From Hyphomicrobiales bacterium (GTDB lineage Bacteria > Pseudomonadota > Alphaproteobacteria > Rhizobiales > Rhizobiaceae), in the NCBI GenBank assembly GCA_900468535.1, contig UBTY01000031.1, forward strand, positions 1 through 64,000: 64,000 nucleotides of DNA, in the 5' to 3' direction. The position numbers were made by a program, and so were the translations under genes. Of this stretch, positions 52,881-60,309 are shown in pieces. Numbering within the stretch: the first letter of the stretch is position 1; each line of letters begins with the position of its first letter. The notes under the pieces are model-generated. The model saw nothing but the letters and a program-made list of their open reading frames with translations. It did no database searches and was not told the DNA's origin.

Positions 52881-54043
52881 TGCGTGGCAGGCTCCGAGTT
52901 CGACGCGACTTCGTTGGCGACCCGCACCGCACCACCTTCGCGAACGCGCTGCAGGCCTTCGGTAACGATCGCGTCTCCGTCCTTCAGGTCGGCCTTGACG
53001 AGAATGTAGTCGGGGTTGCGCTGCACGATGCTGACACGCACCTTGCCGGACTTGCCATCGACGACCTGCCAGACAAAGGCGCCTTGCGAATCCCACTGCA
53101 CCGACAGCGGATCCACCGCCGGATACTGGTCGCCGCCAAACTTCATGCCGACATTGAACGACATGCCGGCGCGCAGCTCATCGGAGGCGTTGTCGATGCG
53201 GGCTCGCACGCGCATTGTCCGGCTGGCGGCATCGACACGGTTGTCGATCGCTTCGACCACGCCTGAGAAAACGCGACCGGGCCGGGCAACGGAGGTCGCC
53301 TCGACCGGCTGGCCGACGGTGATCGTGTTGGCGAAGCGCTCCGGCACCCAGTAATCGACGAGAATTTCCGTGCGATCGTCGAGCGTCGCAACCGGCGTCG
53401 TCGTCGAAACATTATCGCCGACATTCACGGGGATGATGCCGACGATGCCGTCGATCGGCGCAACGATGCTGCGGCGCTCGAGATTGAGCTCGGCTGCCTG
53501 CAGCTGCAGGCGTGCGCCCTGCTCTGCGATCTCGGCGTCGAAGACATCCATGCGCGACACGCTGGATTTGATGTTATGGTAGAGGCTGGATTTCTCCGCG
53601 GCGCTCTTCAGCGCGACATCGGCCTGGCCGCGGGCAATCACCTGCTCTTCACTGTCGAGCTTCGCCAGAACCTGCCCCTTGGTGATCTTGTCGCCCGACT
53701 TGATCAAGATCTCGCGAACGGTGCCGCTTGCCTGCGGCATGACCACGACGGAACGAATGGCGTCTCCGGTGCCGATAGCACTAAGGCGATCGTTGACGAC
53801 GCCGCGAACGACGGCCTGAGTGACCACGAGAACGGGCGCATTGGCTCCGCCGCCACGGCGTCTCGCCTGCCCGTCCTGGCCGCCGGCCTTCTCCGGCGCG
53901 GCCTCTTCAGAGGCCAGTTTGGAAGCTTCCGAGAAGCCCGCCTTGCGAAGCGTTTCGCCCGCTCCTGGCACAAAGAACATCCATCCGGCAAAGCCGGCTG
54001 CAATGACGACAAGACAGATAAGAAACTGCTTCCAAAACGGCAT
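52877..54043 (-). CDS. RND efflux periplasmic adaptor (HlyD/MFP family)
   Basis: 388 aa. N-terminal signal-anchor (MPFWKQFLICLVVIAAGFAG), then lipoyl halves (VMPQASGTVREILIKSGDKI and RSIVAPIDGIVGIIPVNVGD) around a short alpha-hairpin (about 140-190), then the beta-barrel and membrane-proximal domains. It links the downstream permease to an outer-membrane channel. First gene of the operon; two palindromes lie 80-145 bp upstream, but no regulator gene is adjacent. Confidence 0.92.
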   Translation of the reverse strand: MPFWKQFLICLVVIAAGFAGWMFFVPGAGETLRKAGFSEASKLASEEAAPEKAGGQDGQARRRGGGANAPVLVVTQAVVRGVVNDRLSAIGTGDAIRSVVVMPQASGTVREILIKSGDKITKGQVLAKLDSEEQVIARGQADVALKSAAEKSSLYHNIKSSVSRMDVFDAEIAEQGARLQLQAAELNLERRSIVAPIDGIVGIIPVNVGDNVSTTTPVATLDDRTEILVDYWVPERFANTITVGQPVEATSVARPGRVFSGVVEAIDNRVDAASRTMRVRARIDNASDELRAGMSFNVGMKFGGDQYPAVDPLSVQWDSQGAFVWQVVDGKSGKVRVSIVQRNPDYILVKADLKDGDAIVTEGLQRVREGGAVRVANEVASNSEPATQ

Positions 54044-54122
54044 TCACGTCTCCAGAGGGACTCGAGGCTGGTCCAGGGTCAATCGAAAGAGGCGTCCGCG
54101 GGACAAATTGCCGCGTATCTGC

Positions 54123-54134
54123 GACAATATTGTC
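54123..54134. promoter_or_regulatory. 12-bp perfect palindrome upstream of the RND operon
   Basis: GACAATATTGTC, 80 bp upstream of the adaptor start. May be an operator or overlap the -10/-35 region. Confidence 0.45.
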
Positions 54135-54166
54135 TCTTTGCTGGTCAGCGGCAAGCGAATTGCCCT

Positions 54167-54188
54167 GATATTACAGAATTGTAATATC
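54167..54188. promoter_or_regulatory. 22-bp palindrome upstream of the RND operon
   Basis: Perfect 9-bp arms GATATTACA and TGTAATATC around GAAT. Strongest dyad in this region and a good candidate operator for an efflux repressor, which would have to be encoded elsewhere. Confidence 0.6.
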
Positions 54189-54317
54189 AACACTAAGTGA
54201 CCGGCAGCCCCTGCGCGAAGCCACGAAAGGTTCTCAGCCACACAGATCGGATACAGTCTGCAATTGCAAACCTGCGCTGACCTTGCCGACAACAGGCTGA
54301 GGATAGTGCCCGCGCGT

Positions 54318-54332
54318 GAATGAAAGCAGAAC
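54318..54332. promoter_or_regulatory. LexA-like (SOS) box upstream of uvrD
   Basis: GAAT-N7-GAAC differs by one base from the alphaproteobacterial LexA site GAAC-N7-GAAC. It lies 44 bp before the uvrD start, a normal distance for SOS control. Confidence 0.4.
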
Positions 54333-54375
54333 ATCTTTTCTGGTCTTTCGATCCCGAATCACTACATTACGCGCC

Positions 54376-56877
54376 ATGAGCAACAGTTTCGACGATATGC
54401 CCTTCTTCGACGAGGAGCCGGGCGAAGCGCCGCGCAAGCAGCAAGCCCCCGCCGCTCCCGCACGTGGAGCCCCCGTTTCGGGAGGTCTAGCCGCCCGCGC
54501 CATGGCTGCCCGTGGCGGCGCTCAGCAGCGGCCGGATTATCTTGACGGCCTCAATCCCGAGCAGACCGAAGCCGTCGAAACGCTCGAAGGGCCGGTCCTC
54601 GTGCTGGCCGGTGCCGGCACCGGCAAGACGCGCGTGCTGACCACCCGCATCGCCCACATCCTGAATACCAACCGCGCCTTCCCCTCGCAGATACTGGCAG
54701 TGACCTTCACCAACAAGGCGGCTCGCGAGATGAAGGAGCGTATCGCCCATCTGGTCGGCGGCGCCGTCGAGGGCATGCCCTGGCTCGGCACCTTCCACTC
54801 TATCGGTGTCAAGCTACTTCGCCGCCACGCCGAGCTCGTCGGCCTGCGCTCCGATTTCACCATTCTCGACACCGACGACGTCGTGCGCCTCGTCAAGCAG
54901 CTGATCCAGGCCGAGGGCCTCGACGACAAGCGCTGGCCGGCCAAGCAGTTCGCCGGCATGATCGACACGTGGAAGAACAAGGGCCTCGGCCCCGCCGACA
55001 TCCCCGAGGGTGACGCCCGCGCCTTCGCCAACGGCAAGGGTCGCGAACTCTATTTCGCCTACCAGAACCGCCTCTCTACGCTGAACGCCTGCGACTTCGG
55101 CGACCTGCTGATGCATCCGATCGCGATCTTCCGGAGAAACCCTGATCTCCTCAAGGAATATCACGGCCGTTTCCGCTACATCCTCGTCGACGAGTATCAG
55201 GACACCAACACCGCCCAGTACATGTGGCTGCGACTGCTGGCGCAACGCCCGAAGGGCGAAACGCAAAACGTCTGCTGCGTCGGCGACGACGACCAGTCGA
55301 TCTACGGCTGGCGCGGCGCCGAAGTGGACAACATCCTTCGTTTCGAGAAGGATTTTCCGGGCGCCAAGGTCATCAAGCTCGAGCGCAACTACCGCTCGAC
55401 GGCGCACATTCTCGGCGCGGCAGGCCATCTGATCGCCCACAACGAAGGCCGCCTCGGCAAGACGCTCTTCACCGACCGCCGCGATCCCGACGACATCAAG
55501 GTTCAGGTGCATGCCTCGTGGGATTCGGAGGAGGAAGCCCGCGCCATCGGCGAGGAAATCGAGCAGCTTCAGCGCGGCGCTTCTGATGGCAAGGGGCACA
55601 AGCTGAACGACATGGCGATCCTCGTGCGCGCCTCTTTCCAGATGCGCGAGTTTGAAGACCGCTTCGTGACGCTTGGCCTGAACTACCGCGTCATCGGCGG
55701 TCCGCGTTTCTACGAGCGTCTCGAAATCCGCGATGCCATGGCCTACTTCCGCCTGGTCGCACAGCCTGCCGATGACCTGGCCTTCGAGCGCATCATCAAC
55801 ACCCCGAAGCGCGGTCTCGGCGACACGACAGTGCGTGCGCTGCACGACTATGCCCGCGCCCGCGATATTCCGATGCTCGCCGCCGCCGCCGATATGATCG
55901 AGACCGACGATCTGAAGCCGAAGGCCCGTAAGGCCCTGTTCGACGTCATCCAGTCGTTCCGCCGCTGGCAGGGCATGCTCGAAAACACGCCGCACACGGA
56001 GCTCGCGGAGCAGATCCTCGAGGAGTCGGGCTACACAGACATGTGGAAGAACGACAAGTCGGCGGACGCCCCGACTCGCCTCGAAAACCTCAAGGAACTT
56101 ATCCGCTCGATGGACAGCTTCGAGTCGATGCGCGGCTTCCTCGAGCACGTATCGCTCGTCATGGATGCCGAGCAGAACGAAAATCTCGATGCCGTCTCGA
56201 TCATGACGCTGCACTCCGCCAAGGGACTGGAGTTCGACACCGTGTTCCTGCCGGGCTGGGAGGAAGGTCTGTTCCCGCACCAGCGCTCGCTCGACGAGAG
56301 CGGTCGTGCCGGCCTCGAGGAAGAGCGCCGCCTGGCCTATGTCGGCATCACCCGCGCCAAGCACCGCTGCCACATCTGGTTCGTCTCCAACCGGCGCATC
56401 CACGGTCTCTGGCAATCGACGATCCCGTCACGCTTCCTCGATGAACTGCCGGAAAACCACGTCGAGGTCGCGGAAAGCGAACAGAGCTACGGCGGCTATG
56501 GCCGCGGTGGCGGCTACGGCCAGTCCCGCTTCGACAAGGCCGAACCCTTCGCCAACAGCCACTCCACTCCCGGCTGGAAGCGCGCCCAGCAAAACCGCAA
56601 CGACGCCACCCGCGACAACTGGGGCTCCCGCTCCGGCCACTCCGTCGAGCGCATCGGCTACGGCGAAAGTGGCCCGCGCGGCCGCACCATCGACGGTGAA
56701 CTGGTGGCGAAATCCACCACAACCGAACCCTCGAAGTTCAAGACCGGCGACCGCGTCTTCCACATGAAGTTCGGCAACGGCAACATCAAGATGATCGAAG
56801 GCAACAAGCTGACGATCGAATTCGACCGCGCCGGAGAGAAACGCGTGCTGGACGGCTTCGTGGAGCCGGTTTCCTAA
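54376..56877 (+). CDS. uvrD: ATP-dependent DNA helicase UvrD/PcrA
   Basis: 833 aa superfamily 1A helicase for nucleotide-excision and mismatch repair. After a roughly 50-residue disordered N-terminus come Walker A AGAGTGKTR (K84), the TFTNKAAREMKER motif, DEYQDTN (motif II), GDDDQSIYGWRGAE (III), LERNYRST (IV), VSIMTLHSAKGLEFDTVFLP (V) and YVGITRAKHRCH (VI). A Gly/Tyr-rich spacer and a C-terminal Tudor-like domain (GDRVFHMKFGNGNI) complete the PcrA/UvrD pattern. Start MSNSFDDMPFFD at 54376 is preferred to a longer in-frame ATG. Confidence 0.95.
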   Translation: MSNSFDDMPFFDEEPGEAPRKQQAPAAPARGAPVSGGLAARAMAARGGAQQRPDYLDGLNPEQTEAVETLEGPVLVLAGAGTGKTRVLTTRIAHILNTNRAFPSQILAVTFTNKAAREMKERIAHLVGGAVEGMPWLGTFHSIGVKLLRRHAELVGLRSDFTILDTDDVVRLVKQLIQAEGLDDKRWPAKQFAGMIDTWKNKGLGPADIPEGDARAFANGKGRELYFAYQNRLSTLNACDFGDLLMHPIAIFRRNPDLLKEYHGRFRYILVDEYQDTNTAQYMWLRLLAQRPKGETQNVCCVGDDDQSIYGWRGAEVDNILRFEKDFPGAKVIKLERNYRSTAHILGAAGHLIAHNEGRLGKTLFTDRRDPDDIKVQVHASWDSEEEARAIGEEIEQLQRGASDGKGHKLNDMAILVRASFQMREFEDRFVTLGLNYRVIGGPRFYERLEIRDAMAYFRLVAQPADDLAFERIINTPKRGLGDTTVRALHDYARARDIPMLAAAADMIETDDLKPKARKALFDVIQSFRRWQGMLENTPHTELAEQILEESGYTDMWKNDKSADAPTRLENLKELIRSMDSFESMRGFLEHVSLVMDAEQNENLDAVSIMTLHSAKGLEFDTVFLPGWEEGLFPHQRSLDESGRAGLEEERRLAYVGITRAKHRCHIWFVSNRRIHGLWQSTIPSRFLDELPENHVEVAESEQSYGGYGRGGGYGQSRFDKAEPFANSHSTPGWKRAQQNRNDATRDNWGSRSGHSVERIGYGESGPRGRTIDGELVAKSTTTEPSKFKTGDRVFHMKFGNGNIKMIEGNKLTIEFDRAGEKRVLDGFVEPVS

Positions 56878-56988
56878 GACGACCGCCCGTTCCGGGTGCC
56901 CTCACCCATTCGTGACTTCGTTTGCATGGCTCTCTCCCGCATACTGGCCTCCCGCGCGCACTGATCGCGGGAGAGAAGGAGGACGCAG

Positions 56989-57090
56989 ATGAAACGTTAT
57001 TCTCTACCTCTGATCGCAGCCTCGCTCATGGTTGCCATCCTCACCAGTCCGACGATCGCGCTTGCCTGCAACAAGATCATCGGCAGCTGA
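56989..57090 (+). CDS. Small secreted or lipid-anchored peptide (33 aa), entericidin-like candidate
   Basis: ATG 56989 preceded by GGAGG with a 6-nt gap, TGA at 57088. The peptide is a signal-like hydrophobic segment (MKRYSLPLIAASLMVAILTS) ending in ALACNKIIGS. The ACN ending resembles entericidin-type mini-lipoproteins, but the lipobox is imperfect (Ala at -3, Leu at -2) and only seven residues follow. A 6-bp hairpin with TCCG loop (57105-57120) comes next. Alternatively a remnant of a longer protein. Function unknown. Confidence 0.45.
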   Translation: MKRYSLPLIAASLMVAILTSPTIALACNKIIGS

Positions 57091-57140
57091 TACGGAATCA
57101 CCTTAGGCGCTCCGGCGCCTGAGCAAGTCCGAAGCTCAAG

Positions 57141-57161
57141 GAGCGGGCATGGCGCCCGCTC
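57141..57161. terminator. Hairpin at the end of the small membrane protein gene
   Basis: GAGCGGGC (57141-57148) and GCCCGCTC (57154-57161) form a perfect 8-bp stem with a 5-nt loop, overlapping the stop of the convergent minus-strand gene by two bases. Confidence 0.5.
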
Positions 57162-57507
57162 ATCCCAGGATCGGCATCGACCCCAAGCCCAGTATATCGT
57201 TGAGTAGTGCCAGTCCGATCCCGGCGGCAACGAATGCGATGCCGATCAGAAACCACCGTCGCGCCCGATCGTATTTGGCCGCAATCAGCGAGTCCCGGGC
57301 TAGCAGGTCTGCGAAGACCTTGACCTGCAGGGCAATTCCAAGGGTCAGCAGCAGCATCGGCAATATGTCGATCCGGCTCCAGTCGTTGGGATTGGAGACC
57401 CAGTGGCTGATGAAGCTCAGGGAAAAGCCGAGAATGATACCGGCCGCCGTCAGCGAGCCGTTGCGGAACGTCGCGTCGATTTTCTCCTCTGGACCGGGCT
57501 CGGTCAT
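57160..57507 (-). CDS. Hypothetical small membrane protein
   Basis: 115 aa from an ATG with GGAG 8 nt upstream. Starts MTEPGPEEKIDATFRNGSLT, then about three hydrophobic helices (SLTAAGIILGFSLSFISHWV, IDILPMLLLTLGIALQVKVF, WFLIGIAFVAAGIGLALLND). No family recognised. The open frame extends further upstream, but the ribosome site and amphipathic start favour 57507. DUF488 gene lies 88 bp upstream on the same strand. Confidence 0.6.
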   Translation of the reverse strand: MTEPGPEEKIDATFRNGSLTAAGIILGFSLSFISHWVSNPNDWSRIDILPMLLLTLGIALQVKVFADLLARDSLIAAKYDRARRWFLIGIAFVAAGIGLALLNDILGLGSMPILG

Positions 57508-57595
57508 GGCTTTGGCTCCGGGTGATCCTGCTCTCAAAGAAAGGCAGAAATTCCCGAACTCGGCAAGGCCGCCGCTTTCTACGGATTGATCGTCG

Positions 57596-57997
57596 TCAGG
57601 AGCAGCGTTCGGCGACGAAGGCCGCGCCACGATCTTCCAGCAGGCGCCGCAGCACGCTTCGATGGCAGTGGTTTTCGTTCTCGCAGTAACAGCCGATTGC
57701 GAAATGGGTTGCGTGCGAAAGCGTGGCAAGCAGATCTAGGACATGGCTCGCCTCAGGCACTTTCATCTCTTTCGTGAAGCTGCGCACGAAGACCGCCCAC
57801 TCCGAATCCGTGGTCGCCGCCTTCGCCTCGGTGACGAGTGCCTTGCTCGGAGAAAGGATTGGCAGCCAGACGTCATAATAGTTGCGGCTCGCAAACTCTT
57901 CCTTCGGCACGCCACGGGGCGGCCTCCGGACGGTCCCGATACGAACGCCCTCGCCCTCTGCCCTGGGCGACCCGAGTTGAACGACACTGATAGCCAC
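57596..57997 (-). CDS. DUF488 family protein
   Basis: 133 aa from a GTG preceded by GGAGG with a 5-nt gap; an ATG 12 bp upstream is the alternative. VQLGSPRAEGEGVRIGTVRR, FASRNYYDVWLPILSPS and the C-terminal FAIGCYCENENHCHRSVLRR match DUF488/YeaO-like proteins; the cysteine/histidine cluster at the end suggests a metal site. Function unknown. Divergent from the siderophore-interacting protein gene with a 293-bp gap. Confidence 0.75.
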   Translation of the reverse strand: MAISVVQLGSPRAEGEGVRIGTVRRPPRGVPKEEFASRNYYDVWLPILSPSKALVTEAKAATTDSEWAVFVRSFTKEMKVPEASHVLDLLATLSHATHFAIGCYCENENHCHRSVLRRLLEDRGAAFVAERCS

Positions 57998-58098
57998 GCG
58001 CGCCTCCATCCAGTTGCCATGATCTCTACCGCGATCGAAACCGCGCCGCCAGCCTCCCCGGAGGGCTGCAAGACGCACCCGCATTACAAAACCTTCAT

Positions 58099-58116
58099 TT
58101 AAAAATCATGTTTTAA
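58099..58116. promoter_or_regulatory. TTAAAA-N6-TTTTAA dyad between DUF488 and siderophore-interacting genes
   Basis: Perfect 6-bp arms with a 6-bp centre in the 293-bp divergent region. Could be a metal-regulator site, but it does not match a RirA or Irr consensus that I can state with confidence. Confidence 0.3.
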
Positions 58117-58290
58117 GCTTGCCACCCCGTCGATCCGGAGCTAAAGACAGGGTCATCATCTGCTGCACCTCTGGGCGCCGCACGTAAGCGTTAACGTCAA
58201 TCAACGCGCTGATCGAACCCCATGCCGGGGTGCGAGCGGCGCGGTATGCCTGCGTCTCACGCACCTCGGTTCCGATACAAGGAACGAAGG

Positions 58291-59127
58291 ATGACGGAAA
58301 ACACCGCCCCAGACACCACCGACAAGCGCCACCGCATAGAGCGCGTGCGCCATGAACTCAAGCGTCGCCTGCTGACAGTCAGCCGCGTCCAGAATATTAC
58401 CCCGCAAATGCTGCGCGTGACGCTTGAAGGCGCCGATCTCGAAGGCTTCGTCAGCCTCGGCTATGACGACCACATCAAGATTCTCGTGCCGGCGCCGGGC
58501 GAAGAGCCGGCGTTCCCGGAAGTCGGTTCGGATGGAAAGCTGCAGATCGATCCCGCCAAGCGGCCGTCGATGCGCGATTACACGCCACGCCGTTACGATG
58601 CCGCCAGCCTGGAGCTCGACCTCGACTTTGCCCTGCACGACGCGGGTCCCGCGACGGAATGGGCGCTCAATGCCAAGCCCGGCGACAAGCTCGGCATCGG
58701 TGGCCCTCGCGGGTCCTTCGTCGTCGCCACCGATTTCGATTGGTATTTGCTTGCCGGCGACGAGACGGCGTTGCCGGCCATCGGGCGCAGGCTGGAGGAA
58801 CTGCCGGCGAGCGCCAAGGCGCTGGTGGTGGTTGAAGTGTCCGGCCCCGAAGAAGAGCAGGCTCTGAGCAGCGAGGCGGAGCTGACGACGCTCTGGCTGC
58901 ATCGCGGCAGCGAGCCCGCCGGCACCACGACCCAACTCGACGAGGCGCTGCGCGAACTCGCACTGCCCACCGGCGACGGCTATGTCTTCATCGCCTGCGA
59001 AACGCTCGTCGCCAAGCGGCTTCGTGCGATCATGGTCGAGGAACGCAATCATCCAAAGGCCTGGATCAAGGCCGCCGGCTATTGGAAAAAAGGCCAGGCA
59101 GACTTCCACGAGACCCACGGCGACTGA
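58291..59127 (+). CDS. Siderophore-interacting protein (FAD-binding ferric-siderophore reductase, ViuB type)
   Basis: 278 aa. The FAD-binding signature RDYTPRRYD (R-x-Y-T), GDKLGIGGPRGSFVVATDFD, LLAGDETALPAIGRRLEELP and the C-terminal YWKKGQADFHETHGD are diagnostic of the SIP family. It reduces ferric siderophores in the cytoplasm to release iron. Start 58291 has GGAACGAAGG immediately upstream. No siderophore transporter is adjacent. Iron control is expected but no consensus site is proven. Confidence 0.9.
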   Translation: MTENTAPDTTDKRHRIERVRHELKRRLLTVSRVQNITPQMLRVTLEGADLEGFVSLGYDDHIKILVPAPGEEPAFPEVGSDGKLQIDPAKRPSMRDYTPRRYDAASLELDLDFALHDAGPATEWALNAKPGDKLGIGGPRGSFVVATDFDWYLLAGDETALPAIGRRLEELPASAKALVVVEVSGPEEEQALSSEAELTTLWLHRGSEPAGTTTQLDEALRELALPTGDGYVFIACETLVAKRLRAIMVEERNHPKAWIKAAGYWKKGQADFHETHGD

Positions 59128-59134
59128 GTCGACA

Positions 59135-59181
59135 GTCGATCCCGCAAGGCGGCGGCCTCAGCCGCGCCCTGCGGGATCGAC
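59135..59181 (+). terminator. Long stem-loop after the siderophore-interacting gene
   Basis: 12-bp perfect outer stem (GTCGATCCCGCA with TGCGGGATCGAC, 59135-59146 and 59170-59181) and additional GC pairing inside. Followed by AAAA, not a T-run, so termination is likely but unproven. Confidence 0.55.
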
Positions 59182-59324
59182 AAAATGCCGCAGGCAATCA
59201 TCCTCCGTCGCAGCACGCGAAAGCGGGAACAGCGGCACGATTACCTCCGCGAGAACGCGCAAAACCTTCTACCGGTGCAAATCACCGGCGAGAAAGTTAA
59301 AATAAATCAGGAAGATGACGGGGC

Positions 59325-59340
59325 TTAACAAAAGATTAAC
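59325..59340. promoter_or_regulatory. Canonical CtrA-binding motif TTAA-N7-TTAAC
   Basis: TTAACAAAAGATTAAC matches the alphaproteobacterial cell-cycle regulator CtrA consensus exactly. It is 139 bp upstream of the EF-hand gene start and 197 bp after the siderophore gene. Confidence 0.6.
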
Positions 59341-59478
59341 CTGCTTCGCCCCACCGCGTCAATCGGCTGAAATTCATCATAATATTCCTGCTTTGACGCA
59401 ACGCGAAAATCGCCCTAGCCCCCTTTGTGTCCGCCCATGAAAGGCGGGTTTCACGATGACCTTGCAAAGGAGGTTCAA

Positions 59479-59973
59479 GTGACCAGTGTTTCTTCTATCG
59501 GGAGCGGCGTTTCCCAATACAGCTCCCTTTCCAGCCTCGATAAAAACGGCGATGGCATCATTTCGGCCGATGAGCTTGCCGCTGCCAATCCGACATCAAC
59601 CTCATCTACCAAGGCTTCGACGTCCACCAGCACCGATGAGGGCGCAAGCGTCACGCAGAAGATCGCCGGCGACATTCTTTCGATCATGCTGCAGATGCAG
59701 CAGTCGAGCGCCAGCGACGATGACAGCAGCTCCTCCGATGACGACTCCAAGGGCATTCTTGCCTCCCTGGACGCCAACGGCGACGGCAAGTTGACCACCG
59801 ACGAGATCCTTTCGGCCGATACGTCAAGCATCGCATCCAGCGCCTCCGGTTCAGACGATCCGATCCTCTCCGAGGTGCTCAACGACATGCAGACCGCCCT
59901 GCGCGCCTATCAGAACACCTACGGCACCTCGGCCGCAGCCGATACGGGCAGCAGCGACGTTCAGACGGCCTGA
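59479..59973 (+). CDS. EF-hand calcium-binding protein
   Basis: 164 aa from a GTG with AAGGAGG upstream. Two canonical 12-residue EF-hand loops: DKNGDGIISADE (residues 21-32) and DANGDGKLTTDE (98-109). They are joined by Ser/Thr-rich linkers and an acidic DDDSSSSDDDS run (80-90). No clear signal peptide or membrane helix. Likely a calcium sensor or buffer. A CtrA box lies upstream, and a hairpin (59985-60004) follows. Family role in rhizobia not defined. Confidence 0.8.
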   Translation: MTSVSSIGSGVSQYSSLSSLDKNGDGIISADELAAANPTSTSSTKASTSTSTDEGASVTQKIAGDILSIMLQMQQSSASDDDSSSSDDDSKGILASLDANGDGKLTTDEILSADTSSIASSASGSDDPILSEVLNDMQTALRAYQNTYGTSAAADTGSSDVQTA

Positions 59974-59984
59974 CCGATCTTTGA

Positions 59985-60004
59985 CGGCTCCGCCGGGGGA
60001 GCCG
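59985..60004 (+). terminator. Hairpin after the EF-hand gene
   Basis: Perfect 7-bp stem CGGCTCC/GGAGCCG with GCCGGG loop, 12 nt after the stop. Followed by AAAATG, so no T-run. Confidence 0.55.
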
Positions 60005-60032
60005 AAAATGATCGAAGCAATGGAGGAAAGCG

Positions 60033-60107
60033 GTGCGTTTTCGCCGCGAACTCCAACGGTACATCCTGATCGTCAGCGCCGTTTATCTGCGCCAAGGCAG
60101 TTTTTAA
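60033..60107 (+). CDS. Possible 24-aa small protein
   Basis: GTG start preceded by TGGAGGAAAGCG, TAA at 60105-60107. The product begins MRFRRELQRYILIVSAVYLR, a basic head with a short hydrophobic middle. Only the ribosome site supports it; could be chance. Confidence 0.2.
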   Translation: MRFRRELQRYILIVSAVYLRQGSF

Positions 60108-60309
60108 TTCGCAATTGCAAAATTTTCGCCGCAAAGCACAATAAAAATCGTTTGAATACTATCGAAGTCCTCTTAACCGCCTTATATGGCGGATGTGGCT
60201 TGCTGCACGCCTCCTCCCAGGGCGCCCCGCCGAGCCGCCGCCGGCCCGTTTGAAAGACGGCTTCCAAAGGGAAATACCCGGCGCCAACAATAAAAAGAGG
60301 TATCCTAAA

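Larger units (their letters stand above)
54044..54375. other. 332-bp non-coding region between RND adaptor and uvrD
   Basis: Divergent promoter region. It holds a 12-bp palindrome (54123-54134), a 22-bp palindrome (54167-54188) on the RND side, and a near-match to the alphaproteobacterial LexA box (54318-54332) on the uvrD side. No gene with support was seen. Confidence 0.6.
59128..59478. other. 351-bp non-coding region with hairpin and CtrA box
   Basis: Begins with a large stem-loop (59135-59181) that ends the siderophore gene. It then becomes AT-rich and contains a perfect TTAA-N7-TTAAC CtrA motif at 59325-59340. A small CCGCC/GGCGG hairpin (59431-59447) lies before the EF-hand gene's ribosome site. 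No gene seen. Confidence 0.6.
59974..60309. other. 336-bp non-coding region between EF-hand gene and sugar transporter
   Basis: Holds the EF-hand gene's terminator (59985-60004), a weak 24-codon reading frame with a good ribosome site (60033-60107), then AT-rich sequence (60100-60190) likely to contain the transporter promoter. Nothing else supported. Confidence 0.55.

Noticed and set aside
49710..53009. 1099-codon plus-strand frame opposite the RND permease
   Set aside because: The product is Arg/His/Asp-rich low complexity, typical of antisense to GC-rich genes, while the minus strand gives a full RND permease.
57105..57120. AGGCGC-TCCG-GCGCCT hairpin as an independent terminator
   Set aside because: Stem is only 6 bp and lacks a T-run; noted with the small peptide gene only.
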